A stretch of DNA of 64,000 nt from Micromonospora sp. WMMA1363 (GTDB lineage: Bacteria > Actinomycetota > Actinomycetes > Mycobacteriales > Micromonosporaceae), in assembly GCF_030345795.1 (NCBI RefSeq), contig NZ_JAUALB010000001.1:496001-560000 (forward strand), given 5' to 3'. The notes beneath the pieces are model-generated. The model searched no databases, was not told where the DNA came from, and saw nothing but the letters and a program-made list of their open reading frames with translations. Shown here one piece after another: positions 1-10,303 of the stretch (its first letter is position 1; every line of letters starts with the position of its first letter). The translations under genes and the position numbers were made by a program.

Positions 1-2
1 AC

Positions 3-986
3 GCCGGGTACGAGAAGGGGCTGGCCCAGGGTGGTACGGTGCTCGGCCTCAGCATCGCCGCCGGTGCGCTGCTCAGCGGCGGCCTGGTCGCGCTCGGCCC
101 GGTCGGGCCGGTCACCGCCCTCACCACGCCGGTCCTGGTGGCCGTGGTGTTCCAGCTGGTGTCGCTGCTGGCGTTGCTGACCCTGCTGGTCGAGACCCGT
201 CCGGCCGCCGGTGCCGGGGCGCTGCGATCCTCGGTCGCGGCGGCGCCGAGCATGCTCGGTCAGGCGTTCCGCCTGCTGCGCCGGTCCCGGGTACTGGCCG
301 CCCTGGTGGCAGTCGAGATCTTCTGGGGCTTCGGCATGGTCACCTTCGAGAACCTGCTGCCGGTACGCCTCGCCGAGGTCGTCGGCGACGCCGATCGCGC
401 CGCGGCGCTGCTCGGGCCGGGCAGTACGGTGGCCTGGCTGGTCTCGGCCGGCGGCGCCGCGCTCACCCCACTGCTGACCCGCCGGCTCGGTGCGGCGCCC
501 GTCGCCATGCTGCTGCACGTCGTACAGGGCGTCGCGGTGGTCGGCATGGGCCTGCTGGCCGGCCCGGTCGGCGTGCTGCTCGCCTACTTCGCCTGCTACG
601 CCATGCACGGTGGTGCCAATTCCGTCTACAAAGGGCTCGTGCACCGCCAGGTCGACGGGCCGCACCGGACCAGCGTGATCTCGCTGACGTCGATGGTGGG
701 GATGCCGTCCGCCGCCCTCGGCGGGGTGCTGCTCGGCATGGTCGCCGACCGCGCGGGCGTGCCCACCGCGATGCTGTTCGGCGCGGTGGTGCTGGCTGCC
801 GCCGCGCTGTTCTACCTGCCCGTCTGGCGGGCGGCCGGCGGCTGGCGCCCGCCGACCAACGCCACGTCGGCCGATCCCGCCCGCCCCGACCGCGGGCCGG
901 AATCAGGTGGCGCCGAGTTGGCTGACGCGGAGGCTGCGGCACCTCGTCGATCAGCGAGCCCAGTGCGGGGTGGTCGGCGTCGGTGA
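3..986 (+). CDS. MFS transporter, 3' part (5' end outside window)
   Basis: The reading frame is already open at the first bases of the window, so this is the C-terminal 327 residues of a larger protein. It contains several long hydrophobic segments separated by short charged loops, with Gly-rich helices (SIAAGALLSGGLVALG, then HVVQGVAVVGMGLLAG, then SMVGMPSAALGGVLLG), as expected for the second half of a major facilitator superfamily permease. The substrate cannot be read from this part. The last 45 or so residues after the final membrane segment are hydrophilic and low in complexity. They are encoded antisense to a decayed gene on the minus strand, so the natural stop codon may have been lost and the tail acquired by read-through. 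Confidence 0.8.
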   Translation, partial: AGYEKGLAQGGTVLGLSIAAGALLSGGLVALGPVGPVTALTTPVLVAVVFQLVSLLALLTLLVETRPAAGAGALRSSVAAAPSMLGQAFRLLRRSRVLAALVAVEIFWGFGMVTFENLLPVRLAEVVGDADRAAALLGPGSTVAWLVSAGGAALTPLLTRRLGAAPVAMLLHVVQGVAVVGMGLLAGPVGVLLAYFACYAMHGGANSVYKGLVHRQVDGPHRTSVISLTSMVGMPSAALGGVLLGMVADRAGVPTAMLFGAVVLAAAALFYLPVWRAAGGWRPPTNATSADPARPDRGPESGGAELADAEAAAPRRSASPVRGGRRR

Positions 987-1347
987 GGCGGACCACCGGC
1001 TGCTCCGGCTGCCCGGGCGGGGGCGTGGTGGTCCCCAGGAGGTACCACTCCCGCGCCGCACCACGACGAGGTGGCGGCCGAGGAGCCCCGGGCCGAGCCG
1101 GGGCAGGTGCAGCCACCGACCCGGGGCGAGCGTGCCCTCCGCGACGAGACCGGCCAAGACGTCGACCGCCGGCCGGGCGCGCCGGTCGCCCTGCCGGTCG
1201 TGCCCTGCGGTGTGGAAAGCAGCCAGCCCACCGTGCCGTCGCGCCGCCAGCCGCGGGGCATCCCGTCGTGCCACAGGGCAGGTCGGACGTACGCGCGTGG
1301 CCGGCCACCGAGAGCGGGGCCTGCCGTCCGACCAAGGCATTGTCCAC
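930..1347 (-). pseudogene. Decayed GNAT-acetyltransferase-like N-terminal remnant
   Basis: No intact gene occupies the 614 bases between the MFS stop and rarA. On the minus strand a protein-like signal starts at a GTG at 1347 (VDNALVGRQAPLSVAG), moves to another frame (AEGTLAPGRWLHLPRLGP), and returns to the first frame around 1060 (WYLLGTTTPPPG, then PVVRLTDADHPALGSLIDEV). This order resembles the N-terminal half of a common actinobacterial GNAT acetyltransferase family, where a VRL-x-x-x-D segment precedes the catalytic domain. The acetyl-CoA-binding half is missing. At least two frameshifts and the loss of the 3' half make it a pseudogene. The family assignment is from memory of the pattern. 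The bases from 1348 to about 1587 show nothing else recognisable. Confidence 0.4.
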
Positions 1348-1587
1348 GGTGATCCCCGCCCAGCCACCGTTCAACTGTGGAACACCCTCGGTGTCTCCTC
1401 GGGCTCCTCCTGCTCGCCCTGCACCTCGCCGGAGTGGGCCGCGGGTCGGGCAGCGGCCGGGGCCGCTGGTACTAGGGCCGACGCGTCCCGGCCGGGGCTG
1501 ACCGCGACCGATCACTCCCGGTCCGGCCGGCGCTTCGTTCCGGGCTCGGCCCGTGGCGCTGGTTCTGGCGTCACCGGCCGAGCCCGG

Positions 1588-1593
1588 TACTGT
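1588..1593 (+). promoter_or_regulatory. Putative -10 box of rarA (leaderless)
   Basis: TACTGT lies seven bases before the ATG of rarA. This places transcription start at or next to the start codon, and no ribosome binding site is visible between them. No convincing -35 box is seen. Confidence 0.4.
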
Positions 1594-1600
1594 TCCCGTG

Positions 1601-3097
1601 ATGGAGACCGACGCCCTCTTCACGCTCGCAGGCCCCGCCGCGCCCGTGGGTCCCGTCGGCGTGGACGGCTTCATTCCGGCCGGGGCGGATTCGCCGCTGG
1701 CCGTCCGGATGCGGCCGACCAGCCTCGACGAGCTGGTCGGTCAGGAACACCTCCTTGCGCCCGGTGCCCCGCTGCGCCAGCTCGTCTCCGGCGCCGCCCC
1801 GATGTCGATCGTTCTCTGGGGGCCACCGGGTAGCGGCAAGACGACCATCGCCCACCTCGTGGCCCGCGCCACCGATCGCCGCTTCGTCGCCATGTCGGCG
1901 CTGAACGCCGGGGTCAAGGACGTCCGTGCCGTCATCGAGACCGCCCGCCGGCAGCGCCGTGCCGGAGGTGCGCAGACGGTGCTCTTCATCGACGAGGTAC
2001 ACCGGTTCAGCAAGACCCAGCAGGACGCGCTTCTCGCCGCGGTCGAGGACCGGACCGTCACGCTGCTGGCCGCCACGACGGAGAACCCGTACTTCTCGGT
2101 CATCTCTCCACTGCTGTCCCGGTGCGTACTGCTCACCCTTCAGCCGCTCGACGACGCGGCGGTGCGCGAACTGCTCCGCCGTGCGGTCGCCGACGAGCGT
2201 GGTCTGCGCGACGCGCTCACCCTCGAGCCCGAGGCCGAGGAGCACCTCGTCCGGCTCGCCGCCGGAGACGTTCGCAAGGCGCTGACCGCCTTGGAGGCCG
2301 CTGCCGCCTCGGCGTCCGCCGTCGGTGCCGGCCGCATCGCGCTGACCACCGCCGAGCAGGCGGTGGACACCGCCGCGGTCCGCTACGACCGCGACGGCGA
2401 CGCGCACTACGACGTGATCAGCGCGTTCATCAAGAGCATGCGCGGCTCCGACGTGGATGCGGCGCTGCACTGGCTGGCCCGGATGCTGGTCGCCGGGGAG
2501 GACGCCCGGTTCGTCGCCCGCCGCCTGGTCATTTTCGCGAGCGAGGACGTCGGCATGGCTGACCCGGGAGCGCTCGGCGTGGCCACCGCCGCCGCCCACG
2601 CGGTGGAGTACGTCGGTCTGCCCGAGGCCCAACTCAATCTCGCCCAGGCCGTGATCCACCTGGCGACCGCGCCCAAGTCCAACTCGGCGACCAGCGCCCT
2701 CGGCGCCGCCCTCGCGGACGTCCGGTCCGGACGCGGCGGGCCGGTGCCGCGTGGGCTGCGCGACGCGCACTACGCCGGCTCGAAGGGCCTCGGTCACGGA
2801 GCCGGCTACCGTTACCCGCACGACGACCAGCGGGGCGTGGTCACCCAGCAGTACGTACCCGAGGACCTCGTCGGCACCAACTACTACCGGCCGAGCCAGC
2901 ACGGTGCCGAGCGGACCGTGGCCGACCGGTTGCCACTGCTGCGCCGGATTGTCCGGGGGCTGCCCGCCCCAGCCGCCCACTCGCCGGAGGCGGCGCCCGT
3001 CGGTGGTGCGACCGGCAGCGGCGGTCGACCCAGGCGGGCAGACGACGGCGGGGCGCACGAGGGCGGTAGGAACGCGGCCGAGGAGGGGCACCAGTGA
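1601..3097 (+). CDS. rarA: Replication-associated recombination protein A (RarA/MgsA), AAA+ ATPase
   Basis: This is a clamp-loader-like AAA+ ATPase that acts at stalled replication forks. The Walker A motif GPPGSGKT is at residues 74-81 and the Walker B FIDEVH follows near 129-134. A sensor segment ([12 protein letters not shown]) and the family-typical C-terminal region ([18 protein letters not shown], then the [19 protein letters not shown] signature) are present. The ATG at 1601 is chosen because an upstream GTG at 1553 adds 16 residues unlike the family, and a -10 box sits seven bases before the ATG. The protein is 498 residues, longer than usual because of a C-terminal Ala/Gly/Arg-rich tail of about 50 residues. 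The stop overlaps the next GTG start by four bases. Confidence 0.93.
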   Translation: METDALFTLAGPAAPVGPVGVDGFIPAGADSPLAVRMRPTSLDELVGQEHLLAPGAPLRQLVSGAAPMSIVLWGPPGSGKTTIAHLVARATDRRFVAMSALNAGVKDVRAVIETARRQRRAGGAQTVLFIDEVHRFSKTQQDALLAAVEDRTVTLLAATTENPYFSVISPLLSRCVLLTLQPLDDAAVRELLRRAVADERGLRDALTLEPEAEEHLVRLAAGDVRKALTALEAAAASASAVGAGRIALTTAEQAVDTAAVRYDRDGDAHYDVISAFIKSMRGSDVDAALHWLARMLVAGEDARFVARRLVIFASEDVGMADPGALGVATAAAHAVEYVGLPEAQLNLAQAVIHLATAPKSNSATSALGAALADVRSGRGGPVPRGLRDAHYAGSKGLGHGAGYRYPHDDQRGVVTQQYVPEDLVGTNYYRPSQHGAERTVADRLPLLRRIVRGLPAPAAHSPEAAPVGGATGSGGRPRRADDGGAHEGGRNAAEEGHQ

Positions 3098-6000
3098 AGT
3101 CGCGTGGGGCGGAGCGACCCGAGGGCGGCGCCGAAGGGCGGCGCCCCAAGGGCCGTCGCTGGGGGCGGGGCAAGGCCGAGGCCGAGCCGGAGGAGCCGAT
3201 CAGCGGCGAGGAGCTGGGCTGGATCGACGACCTTCGTACGGCCAAAGCGCAGCGTACGGACCTGGGCCCGGGAGACGGGCCGGTCCACCCCCCGAAGCCG
3301 CCGGAACACGCCGGACCCGATGGGCCGCCGCGCGCTTCGGCGGCCACCCCGCCGGTGCGTCGCGGCGAGGCGGAGCCACCGCGGCCCGCCCCGGGCCCGT
3401 GGCCCGAAGGCCCGGAGCCGTCCGGTCCGGTGCGTCGGGGTGACACCCCGCCCGCCGGGCCGCATCCCCGTCCGCCCGTCCGTCCGGACCAGCCGGGGCG
3501 CCGTACATCCGGACGGCCGCCGGGGGGGCCTGAGGGGCCGGAGCGCGCGCGACCGGTCTCCGGGCCAGCCGCACCGGCACCTCGGCCGCAACCCGCGCCG
3601 CCGGCCGGCTCACCGGGACCACCGTCGGTGACCGCCCCGCGCCCTGGTGCGTCGAGTGGGCCGCTCACGGGGCCGCGAGTTCAGCCCGGGCCGCCGCCTG
3701 CCCGTGGCGCGGCCGCTCTGGACGCGGGGCCGTCCGCTCCGGTGAGTGCCCCGCCCAGCGCCCAGGCAGGGCCGGCCGCCCAGACCGTTCCCGCGCCAGC
3801 CGCCGCGCCGCCCGGCCGGCGCCCGGCGGCCCGCGCGGCCGTGACCGACCCCAACCGGTCCGGCGACCTGACTGGTTCCGGAACCCGGGCGCCCCGACCC
3901 GGTCCGGCCGTGCCGCCCGTCGGTGACACGGACTCCCGGCCCGGCCCGACGCGCCGTGGAGTCGGAGCCCCCGGTATGCCACCGGACGTCGGGCAGCACC
4001 CCGGGCACGTGCCCGGGGTGCTGCCCGACGCGACCGGTCGCGGTCGGGCGCCGAGCCGCCCGCCAGCGGCCGGTCCTACCCGTCACCCGGCCGGTGACGC
4101 CGACGAACCGGTCGTACCGCGTAGCGGCAACGCCCCGCCGGTGCCGGTCCTGACGCCGCCCGCCGGCTGGCGGGCAAGCGGCGAAGCACCGGCCAGGTCG
4201 GTCCCCGGCCCGGCGCGGCAGGTGCCGGGCGAGAGCGGTGAGCGGCGGCCCGCCGGAGACCCGGCCGGCCTGGCCCACCCCACCGCCGGGCGCCGGACCC
4301 GACGGGAGGACGGCCAGCCAACCGGTGGTCGGCGTGCCGCTCCGGAGGACGTTGATGGTGCGGTGCGTGGTCGGCGTGCCGCTCCGGAGGATGGCACGCC
4401 CCGTGTCCCGGGGCCGGCCGATGTGCCCGCCTCCCCACGTCGTGCTGGTGACGGAGACGACGGCCGGCTGGCCGCCGGTGGCCAGCGGGCCCGGCCGGAG
4501 CGCCCGGCCGACTGGCTGCGGCAGGCCGGCCGCACCCCACACAACACCGATCCCGAACTGCGGACCCTCGACCGTCCGGCGACTCCGCCCGGCTCGCCGG
4601 TGGCGCCGCGGCCTGGCCCGCCGGCCGGACGCCGCGCTGCGAACCCCGATGCCGGGCGTGCGATCACCGACGGGCCCCGCCCCGGGTTCGACCCGCCCCG
4701 CGATGGTGTGGACACCCGTCGGGCGCGGGTGGGCCGTGCCCGCCCGGCTGACGGCGCCCCCGCCGGGCCGGCTGCCGCCCGCGGGGCGGCGCGGCCCGCT
4801 GGACCGGTCACCCCGGACCGGCCACGTCCACCGGACGGCCCAGCCGGCGCCACGGGCCCCGACCGGCAGCCGGCCGCTGCCCGGGGTGGCCCGGGCGATT
4901 CCCGTACCGCCGACGGAGATGCCCGACCGGCCAGGCCGCCGCACGCGCCCGCACGTCCGGACGCCGGCCCGGTCCGGGGCGCTGCCTCCCCGCCTCGCCC
5001 CGGCGTCCCGGCACCACCGACCGGGCCCGCCGCCGGCGGCCCGACACCTCCCGGCGCCGCTCGTCCCGGTGGTACGCCGGGCAGCCCGTCCGGCCCGACC
5101 CCGACCCCGACGCCGGGCGTCGCTCGTCCGGGCGGTCCACGCGGCGCAGCAAACCCGCTTGGCGTGGCCCACCCCGGGGGCGCCCCGGCCGACGGTGGCC
5201 GGCCGGAACCGACCTCTGGTGGCCCGCGCCCGGCGGCAGGGGTGGCGCGACCGGCCGGACCGCGGTCCGGGCCGGACGAGCGGCCGCCCGGTCGGGCGCT
5301 GCCACCGCAACGGGAACCCGGTCGCCCGGAGCCGTCCGGCGTGCCACCGGTGCGGCCGTCCGAGCCGGCGCTCGCCCGCGCTGCCGTCGTGGCCCCGGTG
5401 GCGGCGACCGCCGGCCCACCGGACGGTCCGCCATCGCGGCGCCCCACCGAGCCCGCGGCCGACGATGCCACCGCGCCGAGTGGATCGGGCGGGGCCCGCT
5501 CGGAGCTGCGCCGGCGGATGCGCGAGCGCCGGCGACTGCGACTGGGTGTCCTCGTCCTGGTCAGCATCGTGCTGCTCGGTGCGGTCCCGCTCTTCTTCGG
5601 GATGCGGGCGCTGAGCCGTGACCCGGTCTTCGACACCCTCGACGGGTTGGACGTCCCGAGTTGGGCGGCGGTCGAGACGGTCGACGACGTCAGCGGCAGC
5701 CGCTGGTGTCTGCTCGACTGCCGGCTGCGGGAGCGCACCCTTGAGTCCGACGGGACGCCGGAGGAGACCGCCCAGGTGTACGAGGCGGCGCTGGCGCGGG
5801 ACGGCTGGCGGCGGTGGGAGGTGGAGCGCTGCCCGGAACAGGAGGAGAAGGGCAGCTACACCTGCTGGCGCCAGGACGAGCTGACTCTTGACCTCTGGGT
5901 GCGCCCGCCCACCTGCGTACCGCCGCCGGTGGACGGCGAGCCGGCGGTGGTGCCGTCGCCGGATCCGTCGACCGCAGCGAAGGAGTGCACCGGCTCGTTG

Positions 6001-6141
6001 GTGTCGGTGAAGGTCCGCAACGCGATCGACGACGACCGCACGCGGCCACAGCCGAGCACCGACCCGTCGCTGACCGGTGAGGATCCCTTCCCGACGCTGA
6101 GTGAGGACCCGCTCGGTGAGTTGACACCCTCACCGTCCTGA
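3094..6141 (+). CDS. Large Pro/Arg-rich membrane-anchored protein of unknown function
   Basis: The 1015-residue protein has no family I can name. It starts with a short charged segment ([18 protein letters not shown]). About 750 residues then follow of low-complexity Pro/Arg/Gly/Ala sequence, likely disordered and cytoplasmic. A single membrane helix lies at about residues 815-837 after an Arg cluster, so the C-terminus should be outside. The outer domain of about 178 residues is ordered in appearance and contains six cysteines (in WCLLDC, RCPEQ, TCW, PTCV, ECT), compatible with disulfides. It ends in a Ser/Pro/Asp-rich tail. GTG start overlaps the rarA stop by four bases, so the two are probably co-translated. 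Internal 25-bp direct repeats (4325-4349 and 4367-4391) show that the disordered part grows by duplication. Confidence 0.75.
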   Translation: MKSRGAERPEGGAEGRRPKGRRWGRGKAEAEPEEPISGEELGWIDDLRTAKAQRTDLGPGDGPVHPPKPPEHAGPDGPPRASAATPPVRRGEAEPPRPAPGPWPEGPEPSGPVRRGDTPPAGPHPRPPVRPDQPGRRTSGRPPGGPEGPERARPVSGPAAPAPRPQPAPPAGSPGPPSVTAPRPGASSGPLTGPRVQPGPPPARGAAALDAGPSAPVSAPPSAQAGPAAQTVPAPAAAPPGRRPAARAAVTDPNRSGDLTGSGTRAPRPGPAVPPVGDTDSRPGPTRRGVGAPGMPPDVGQHPGHVPGVLPDATGRGRAPSRPPAAGPTRHPAGDADEPVVPRSGNAPPVPVLTPPAGWRASGEAPARSVPGPARQVPGESGERRPAGDPAGLAHPTAGRRTRREDGQPTGGRRAAPEDVDGAVRGRRAAPEDGTPRVPGPADVPASPRRAGDGDDGRLAAGGQRARPERPADWLRQAGRTPHNTDPELRTLDRPATPPGSPVAPRPGPPAGRRAANPDAGRAITDGPRPGFDPPRDGVDTRRARVGRARPADGAPAGPAAARGAARPAGPVTPDRPRPPDGPAGATGPDRQPAAARGGPGDSRTADGDARPARPPHAPARPDAGPVRGAASPPRPGVPAPPTGPAAGGPTPPGAARPGGTPGSPSGPTPTPTPGVARPGGPRGAANPLGVAHPGGAPADGGRPEPTSGGPRPAAGVARPAGPRSGPDERPPGRALPPQREPGRPEPSGVPPVRPSEPALARAAVVAPVAATAGPPDGPPSRRPTEPAADDATAPSGSGGARSELRRRMRERRRLRLGVLVLVSIVLLGAVPLFFGMRALSRDPVFDTLDGLDVPSWAAVETVDDVSGSRWCLLDCRLRERTLESDGTPEETAQVYEAALARDGWRRWEVERCPEQEEKGSYTCWRQDELTLDLWVRPPTCVPPPVDGEPAVVPSPDPSTAAKECTGSLVSVKVRNAIDDDRTRPQPSTDPSLTGEDPFPTLSEDPLGELTPSPS
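3987..4030 (+). repeat. Perfect 44-bp palindrome inside the Pro-rich gene
   Basis: Two 22-base arms are exact reverse complements with no spacer (arm starts CGTCGGGCAGCACC; centre GGCAC|GTGCC). Pairing stops at the next base on both sides (A at 3986, C at 4031). It is translated in frame within the disordered region as [13 protein letters not shown]. It could form a cruciform or a very strong mRNA hairpin. Confidence 0.9.
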
Positions 6142-6293
6142 GTCGTTTTTCAGCACGGACGGTAGGGTCTGGGGCTGGCAGTCCTGCCTGCTCCCGTTGT
6201 TCGTCCCTGGGGGCGGGCGGCATGGTTGTCGTACGACGGTCGCGGCGTTCCGGTACGGCCCGGGGCCGCGGATTCGGCTCGAGGAGGACAGGC

Positions 6294-6755
6294 GTGGACT
6301 TTGGAGAGGTCGCGGCGCTGATCGCGGCGATCGCGTTCGCGATACTGGTGTTGATCCTGACACTGCCCATCCTGCGGCTACGGCACACGGTGGACGCCAC
6401 CACCCGGATGATCAACGACCTCAACGACCGCACCGCGCCGCTGCTCGGCGACGTCAACACCACCGTGAAGAACGTCAACACCGCGTTGGAGCAGGTGCAG
6501 ACCTCGCTGGACGGCGTCAACCTCCAACTCGCCAAGGTCGACACCATGACCAGCCACGCGCAGAACGTCACCGCCAACGTGGCCAACCTCGCCACCGTCG
6601 TCTCCGCAGCCGCGGCTAACCCGCTGGTCAAGGTCGCCGCCTTCGGTTACGGCGTGCGCAGGGCCGCTGCCGCCCGCCGGCACGCCGAGACCGAGCGCGA
6701 GGTCCGCGACACCATCAAGCAGCAGCGGCGGGCCGCCCGGCGCGGCAAGGGCTGA
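6294..6755 (+). CDS. DUF948-type membrane-anchored protein
   Basis: The 153-residue protein has one N-terminal membrane helix (about residues 5-27: ALIAAIAFAILVLILTLPIL). A long helical, probably coiled-coil region follows (DATTRMINDLNDRTAPLLGD to NVTANVANLATVV) and the C-terminus is basic. This is the architecture of the DUF948 family. The GTG at 6294 is chosen because GAGGAGGA lies five bases upstream and the membrane helix then begins right after the start. The upstream in-frame start at 6222 would add an Arg-rich segment with no support. It stands ahead of a second small membrane protein and alaS, as often seen in actinobacteria. No function is known to me. Confidence 0.75.
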   Translation: MDFGEVAALIAAIAFAILVLILTLPILRLRHTVDATTRMINDLNDRTAPLLGDVNTTVKNVNTALEQVQTSLDGVNLQLAKVDTMTSHAQNVTANVANLATVVSAAAANPLVKVAAFGYGVRRAAAARRHAETEREVRDTIKQQRRAARRGKG

Positions 6756-6787
6756 CCCCGGACGGGGGCGACCAGGAGGATGAGAGC

Positions 6788-7093
6788 ATGAGGCGGTTGT
6801 TCTGGCTCGGCATCGGGCTGGCCGTCGGCGTGGTGGTGGTCCGCAAGGCCACCCGGACCGCGCAGGCGTACACGCCGGCCGGGATCGCGAGTGGGCTGTC
6901 GGAATCCGCTGGCAGCCTGGTCGAGTCGCTGCGTAGCTTCGTGGAGGACGTCCGGATCGGGATGGCCGAGCGGGAGCAGGAAATCCACGAGGCATTCGCC
7001 CAGGGCGAGACGTTCGACGACCAGTTCGCCGAGCTGCGGGAGGACCCGCGCGTCGGCGACCGAGAGATTTTCCCGGAGGAACACCAGCGATGA
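6788..7093 (+). CDS. Small membrane protein, DUF6167-like
   Basis: The 101-residue protein has an N-terminal hydrophobic helix ([15 protein letters not shown]) and then an amphipathic, acidic region with helical character ([24 protein letters not shown]). A good ribosome binding site (AGGAGGA) lies about seven bases before the ATG. The stop overlaps the alaS start by four bases. Small proteins of this kind regularly precede alaS in actinobacteria and are catalogued as DUF6167, which I assign from context and pattern. The role is unknown; co-translation with AlaS is the only functional hint. Confidence 0.65.
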   Translation: MRRLFWLGIGLAVGVVVVRKATRTAQAYTPAGIASGLSESAGSLVESLRSFVEDVRIGMAEREQEIHEAFAQGETFDDQFAELREDPRVGDREIFPEEHQR

Positions 7094-9768
7094 AGACGGC
7101 GGAGATCAAGCGGCGGTACCTCGCGCACTTCGAGGCGAACGGTCACGCCGTGGTGCCGTCCGCTCCGCTGCCCGCCATCAGCGACCCGAACCTGCTGTTC
7201 GTCAACGCGGGCATGGTGCAGTTCGTCCCGTACTTCCTGGGCCAGCAGACCCCGTCCTATCGGCGGGCGGTCAGTGTGCAGAAGTGCATCCGTACGCCGG
7301 ATATCGACGAGGTCGGCAAGACCAGCCGGCACGGCACGTTCTTCCAGATGAACGGCAACTTCTCCTTCGGTGACTACTTCAAGGACGGCGCGATCCCGCT
7401 CGCCTGGGACCTGGTGACCAAGCCAACCGAGGCGGGCGGCTTCGGGCTGAATCCGGAGCGGATCTGGCCGACCGTCTACCTGGACGACGACGAGGCGTAC
7501 GAGATCTGGCGGTCGGTGGGGGTGCCGGCCGAGCGGATCGTGCGCCGGGGCAAGGTGGACAATTTCTGGTCGATGGGCATCCCCGGCCCGTGCGGCCCGT
7601 GCTCGGAGCTGTTCTACGACCGGGGGCCGGAGTACGGCCGTGAGGGCGGCCCAGCGGTCGACGAGGACCGCTACATGGAGTTCTGGAACCTCGTCTTCAT
7701 GCAGTACGAGCGCGGCCCGGGAACCGGCAAGGAGGACTACCCGATCCTCGGCGAGCTGCCGGCGAAGAACATCGACACCGGCATGGGCCTGGAGCGGATG
7801 GCGTCGATCCTGCAGGGCGTGGACAACCTGTATGAGATCGACGAGGTTCGGCCGATCCTGGCCAGGGCTGCGGAGTTGACCGGCAGGCGGTACGGCGCGC
7901 GCTCCGGGCACGTGGCCAGCGAGTCACACCCCGACGACGTGCGGCTGCGGGTGATCGCCGACCACGTGCGCACCGCGCTGATGCTGATCGGTGACGGGGT
8001 GACCCCGAGCAACGAGGGGCGTGGCTACGTGCTGCGCCGCATCATGCGTCGGGCGATCCGGGCGGTACGACTGCTCGGCTGGCAGGACCGGGCGTTGCCC
8101 GAGCTGCTGCCGGTGGCCCGGGACTGCATGGCGCCGTCGTACCCGGAGTTGGCCACCGACTTCGACCGCATCTCGCAGTACGCGTACGCGGAGGAGGACG
8201 CCTTCCTCGCCACGCTGCGCGCCGGCACGACGATCCTGGACACGGCCATCGCCGAGACCCGCACGGCCGGCAAGGCGGCGATCACCGGCGAGCAGGCCTT
8301 CCAGCTGCACGACACGTACGGCTTCCCGATCGATCTCACTCTGGAGATCGCGGCCGAGCAGGGACTTCAGGTCGACTCTGAGGGCTTCCGCCGGCTGATG
8401 GCCGACCAGCGGTCTCGGGCGAAGGCTGACGCGCAGGCGCGCAAGACGGGCCACACCGACCTTTCGTCGTACCGCGGGGTGCTCGACGAGGGCGGCCCGG
8501 TCACCTTCACCGGTTACCACGAGGTCGCCCGCGAGGCGACGGTGCGGGCGGTGCTCGGCACCGACGGTCCGCGCCGGGCGGCGGTCGAGGGGGACACGGT
8601 CGAGCTGGTGCTCGACGTCACCCCGTTCTACGCCGAGGGCGGTGGCCAGCAGCCCGACCTTGGCATGATCACCGTGGCTGGTGGCCAGGTCGAGGTCCTC
8701 GACGTGCAGCAGCCCGTGCCGGGGCTGATCGTGCACCGGGCCCGGGTGCTCCGGGGCGAGGTGCGTACCGGCGAGGCTGGCTTCGCCGAGATCGACACCA
8801 GTCGCCGGCGGGCGATCTCCAGGTCGCACACCGCGACCCACCTGGTGCACCAGACCATGCGCAACGTCCTCGGCGAGTCCGCCACCCAGGCCGGCTCGCT
8901 GAACGCGCCGGGCCGGCTCCGGTTCGACTTCAACACCCCGACCGGGGTGGCGCCGAGCGTGCTGCGTGACGTCGAGCAGCAGGTCAACGAGGTGCTCCTG
9001 GCCGACCTGGAGGTGCACGCGTTCGTCACCTCGCTGGCGGAGGCGCGGCGGATCGGCGCGATGGCGCTGTTCGGCGAGAAGTACGGTGAGCAGGTGCGGG
9101 TGGTGGAGGTCGGCGACTACGCCCGGGAGCTGTGCGGCGGCACCCACGTGGCCCGGTCGGGCCAGCTCGGCCTGGTGAAGATCCTGTCCGAGTCGTCCAT
9201 CGGGTCCGGTGTCCGCCGGGTCGAGGCACTGGTCGGGATGGACGCGTTCGACTTCCTTGCCCGCGAGCATCTGCTGGTCTCCCGCCTGGCCGAGCTGTAT
9301 CGGGTGCCCAGCGACCAGGTGGCCGACCGGGTCGAGCAGACGGTGAGCCAGCTGCGCGACGCCGAGAAGGAGTTGGAGAAGCTGCGGGCCCAGCTGGTGC
9401 TCGGCGGGGCGGCGGCGTTCGCGGCGCAGGCCAGGGACGTGCGCGGAATCGCGTACGTCGGCACCGAGGCCCCGGAGGGCGCGGCTGGCAACGACGTGCG
9501 GACCCTCGCCCAGGAGATCCGCGGCAAGATCGACCCGGTGCGGCCGGCCGTGGTCGCGGTGGCCGCGCGGGCCAACGGCAAGGCGTCGCTGGTGGTGGCG
9601 GTCAACCCGGCGGCCCGTAGCCGTGGCCTGTCGGCGGCCGACCTCGTCAAGGCGGCCCTCTCCGGCCGTGGCGGGGGCAGCCCCGACCTGGCCCAGGGCG
9701 GCGGGCTGCCGGCTGCGGAAGCCGCCAACCTGCTGCTCACCGTCGAGAAGGCGGTCGCCGAGACGTGA
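7090..9768 (+). CDS. alaS: Alanyl-tRNA synthetase
   Basis: It charges tRNA-Ala in the cytoplasm. The class II catalytic core fills the first 450 or so residues, including the start [18 protein letters not shown], the motif [15 protein letters not shown], and [11 protein letters not shown]. The editing domain carries the zinc-binding HTATHLVH and the distal CGGTH motif. The C-terminal oligomerisation region (C-Ala, with a heptad-like stretch [16 protein letters not shown]) is complete, and 892 residues is the normal family length. The ATG overlaps the preceding stop. A strong hairpin follows 17 bases after the stop. Confidence 0.97.
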   Translation: MKTAEIKRRYLAHFEANGHAVVPSAPLPAISDPNLLFVNAGMVQFVPYFLGQQTPSYRRAVSVQKCIRTPDIDEVGKTSRHGTFFQMNGNFSFGDYFKDGAIPLAWDLVTKPTEAGGFGLNPERIWPTVYLDDDEAYEIWRSVGVPAERIVRRGKVDNFWSMGIPGPCGPCSELFYDRGPEYGREGGPAVDEDRYMEFWNLVFMQYERGPGTGKEDYPILGELPAKNIDTGMGLERMASILQGVDNLYEIDEVRPILARAAELTGRRYGARSGHVASESHPDDVRLRVIADHVRTALMLIGDGVTPSNEGRGYVLRRIMRRAIRAVRLLGWQDRALPELLPVARDCMAPSYPELATDFDRISQYAYAEEDAFLATLRAGTTILDTAIAETRTAGKAAITGEQAFQLHDTYGFPIDLTLEIAAEQGLQVDSEGFRRLMADQRSRAKADAQARKTGHTDLSSYRGVLDEGGPVTFTGYHEVAREATVRAVLGTDGPRRAAVEGDTVELVLDVTPFYAEGGGQQPDLGMITVAGGQVEVLDVQQPVPGLIVHRARVLRGEVRTGEAGFAEIDTSRRRAISRSHTATHLVHQTMRNVLGESATQAGSLNAPGRLRFDFNTPTGVAPSVLRDVEQQVNEVLLADLEVHAFVTSLAEARRIGAMALFGEKYGEQVRVVEVGDYARELCGGTHVARSGQLGLVKILSESSIGSGVRRVEALVGMDAFDFLAREHLLVSRLAELYRVPSDQVADRVEQTVSQLRDAEKELEKLRAQLVLGGAAAFAAQARDVRGIAYVGTEAPEGAAGNDVRTLAQEIRGKIDPVRPAVVAVAARANGKASLVVAVNPAARSRGLSAADLVKAALSGRGGGSPDLAQGGGLPAAEAANLLLTVEKAVAET

Positions 9769-9784
9769 GGCGTCGACCGTGGGT

Positions 9785-9816
9785 GGCCAGGGCGGACCAT
9801 GTGGTCCGCCCTGGCC
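9785..9816 (+). terminator. Perfect hairpin after alaS
   Basis: GGCCAGGGCGGACCA and its exact complement are separated by two bases (15-bp arms). No T-tract follows, as is common for actinobacterial terminators. It lies between alaS and ruvX, so part of the transcription probably stops here. Confidence 0.65.
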
Positions 9817-9841
9817 CGTTCCGACCCGGGGGTTACAGTCG

Positions 9842-10303
9842 GTGACTGAACTGTCCCGAGGAGTCCGGCTTGGCGTGGACGTCGGTCAGGTCCGGGTGGG
9901 GGTGGCCCGGTCGGATCCGCACGGTGTGCTGGCCACGCCGCTGGTCACGCTGGCCCGTGACCGCACCGCGGCACCCGACGCGGTTCCCAGTGACATCGCA
10001 GAGTTGGCCGCACTGGTCGTGGAACACGAAGCGGTCGAGGTCGTCGTCGGGCTTCCGGTGACCCTTGCCGGAAAGCAGGGTCCGGCCGCTGTCCACGCAA
10101 CGGCGTATGCCGCCCGGTTGGGCGATGTCATTGCGCCCGTGCCGGTGACGCTCTCCGACGAGAGGATGTCCACCGTCGTGGCGTCTCGTAGGCTTGCGGA
10201 GCGTGGTGTCCGGGGACGACGACAGCGTGCGGTGGTCGACCAGGTCGCTGCGGTGGAGATTCTGCAGAGCTGGCTGGATGGGCAGCGGAGGCGGACAGGA
10301 TGA
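9842..10303 (+). CDS. ruvX: Putative pre-16S rRNA nuclease / Holliday junction resolvase homologue (RuvX, YqgF)
   Basis: The 153-residue protein belongs to the YqgF/RuvX RNase H-fold family. It has the leading acidic motif LGVDVGQVRVGVARSD, the central VVGLPVTLAG with the conserved Gly-Leu-Pro, and the C-terminal acidic segment near DERMSTVVASRRL and VVDQVAAVEIL. The GTG at 9842 is the last start that keeps the essential RLGVDVG strand. Its stop overlaps the mltG start by four bases, and the alaS-ruvX-mltG-aroE order is the classic actinobacterial arrangement. Ribosome-binding support for the start is weak. Confidence 0.88.
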   Translation: MTELSRGVRLGVDVGQVRVGVARSDPHGVLATPLVTLARDRTAAPDAVPSDIAELAALVVEHEAVEVVVGLPVTLAGKQGPAAVHATAYAARLGDVIAPVPVTLSDERMSTVVASRRLAERGVRGRRQRAVVDQVAAVEILQSWLDGQRRRTG

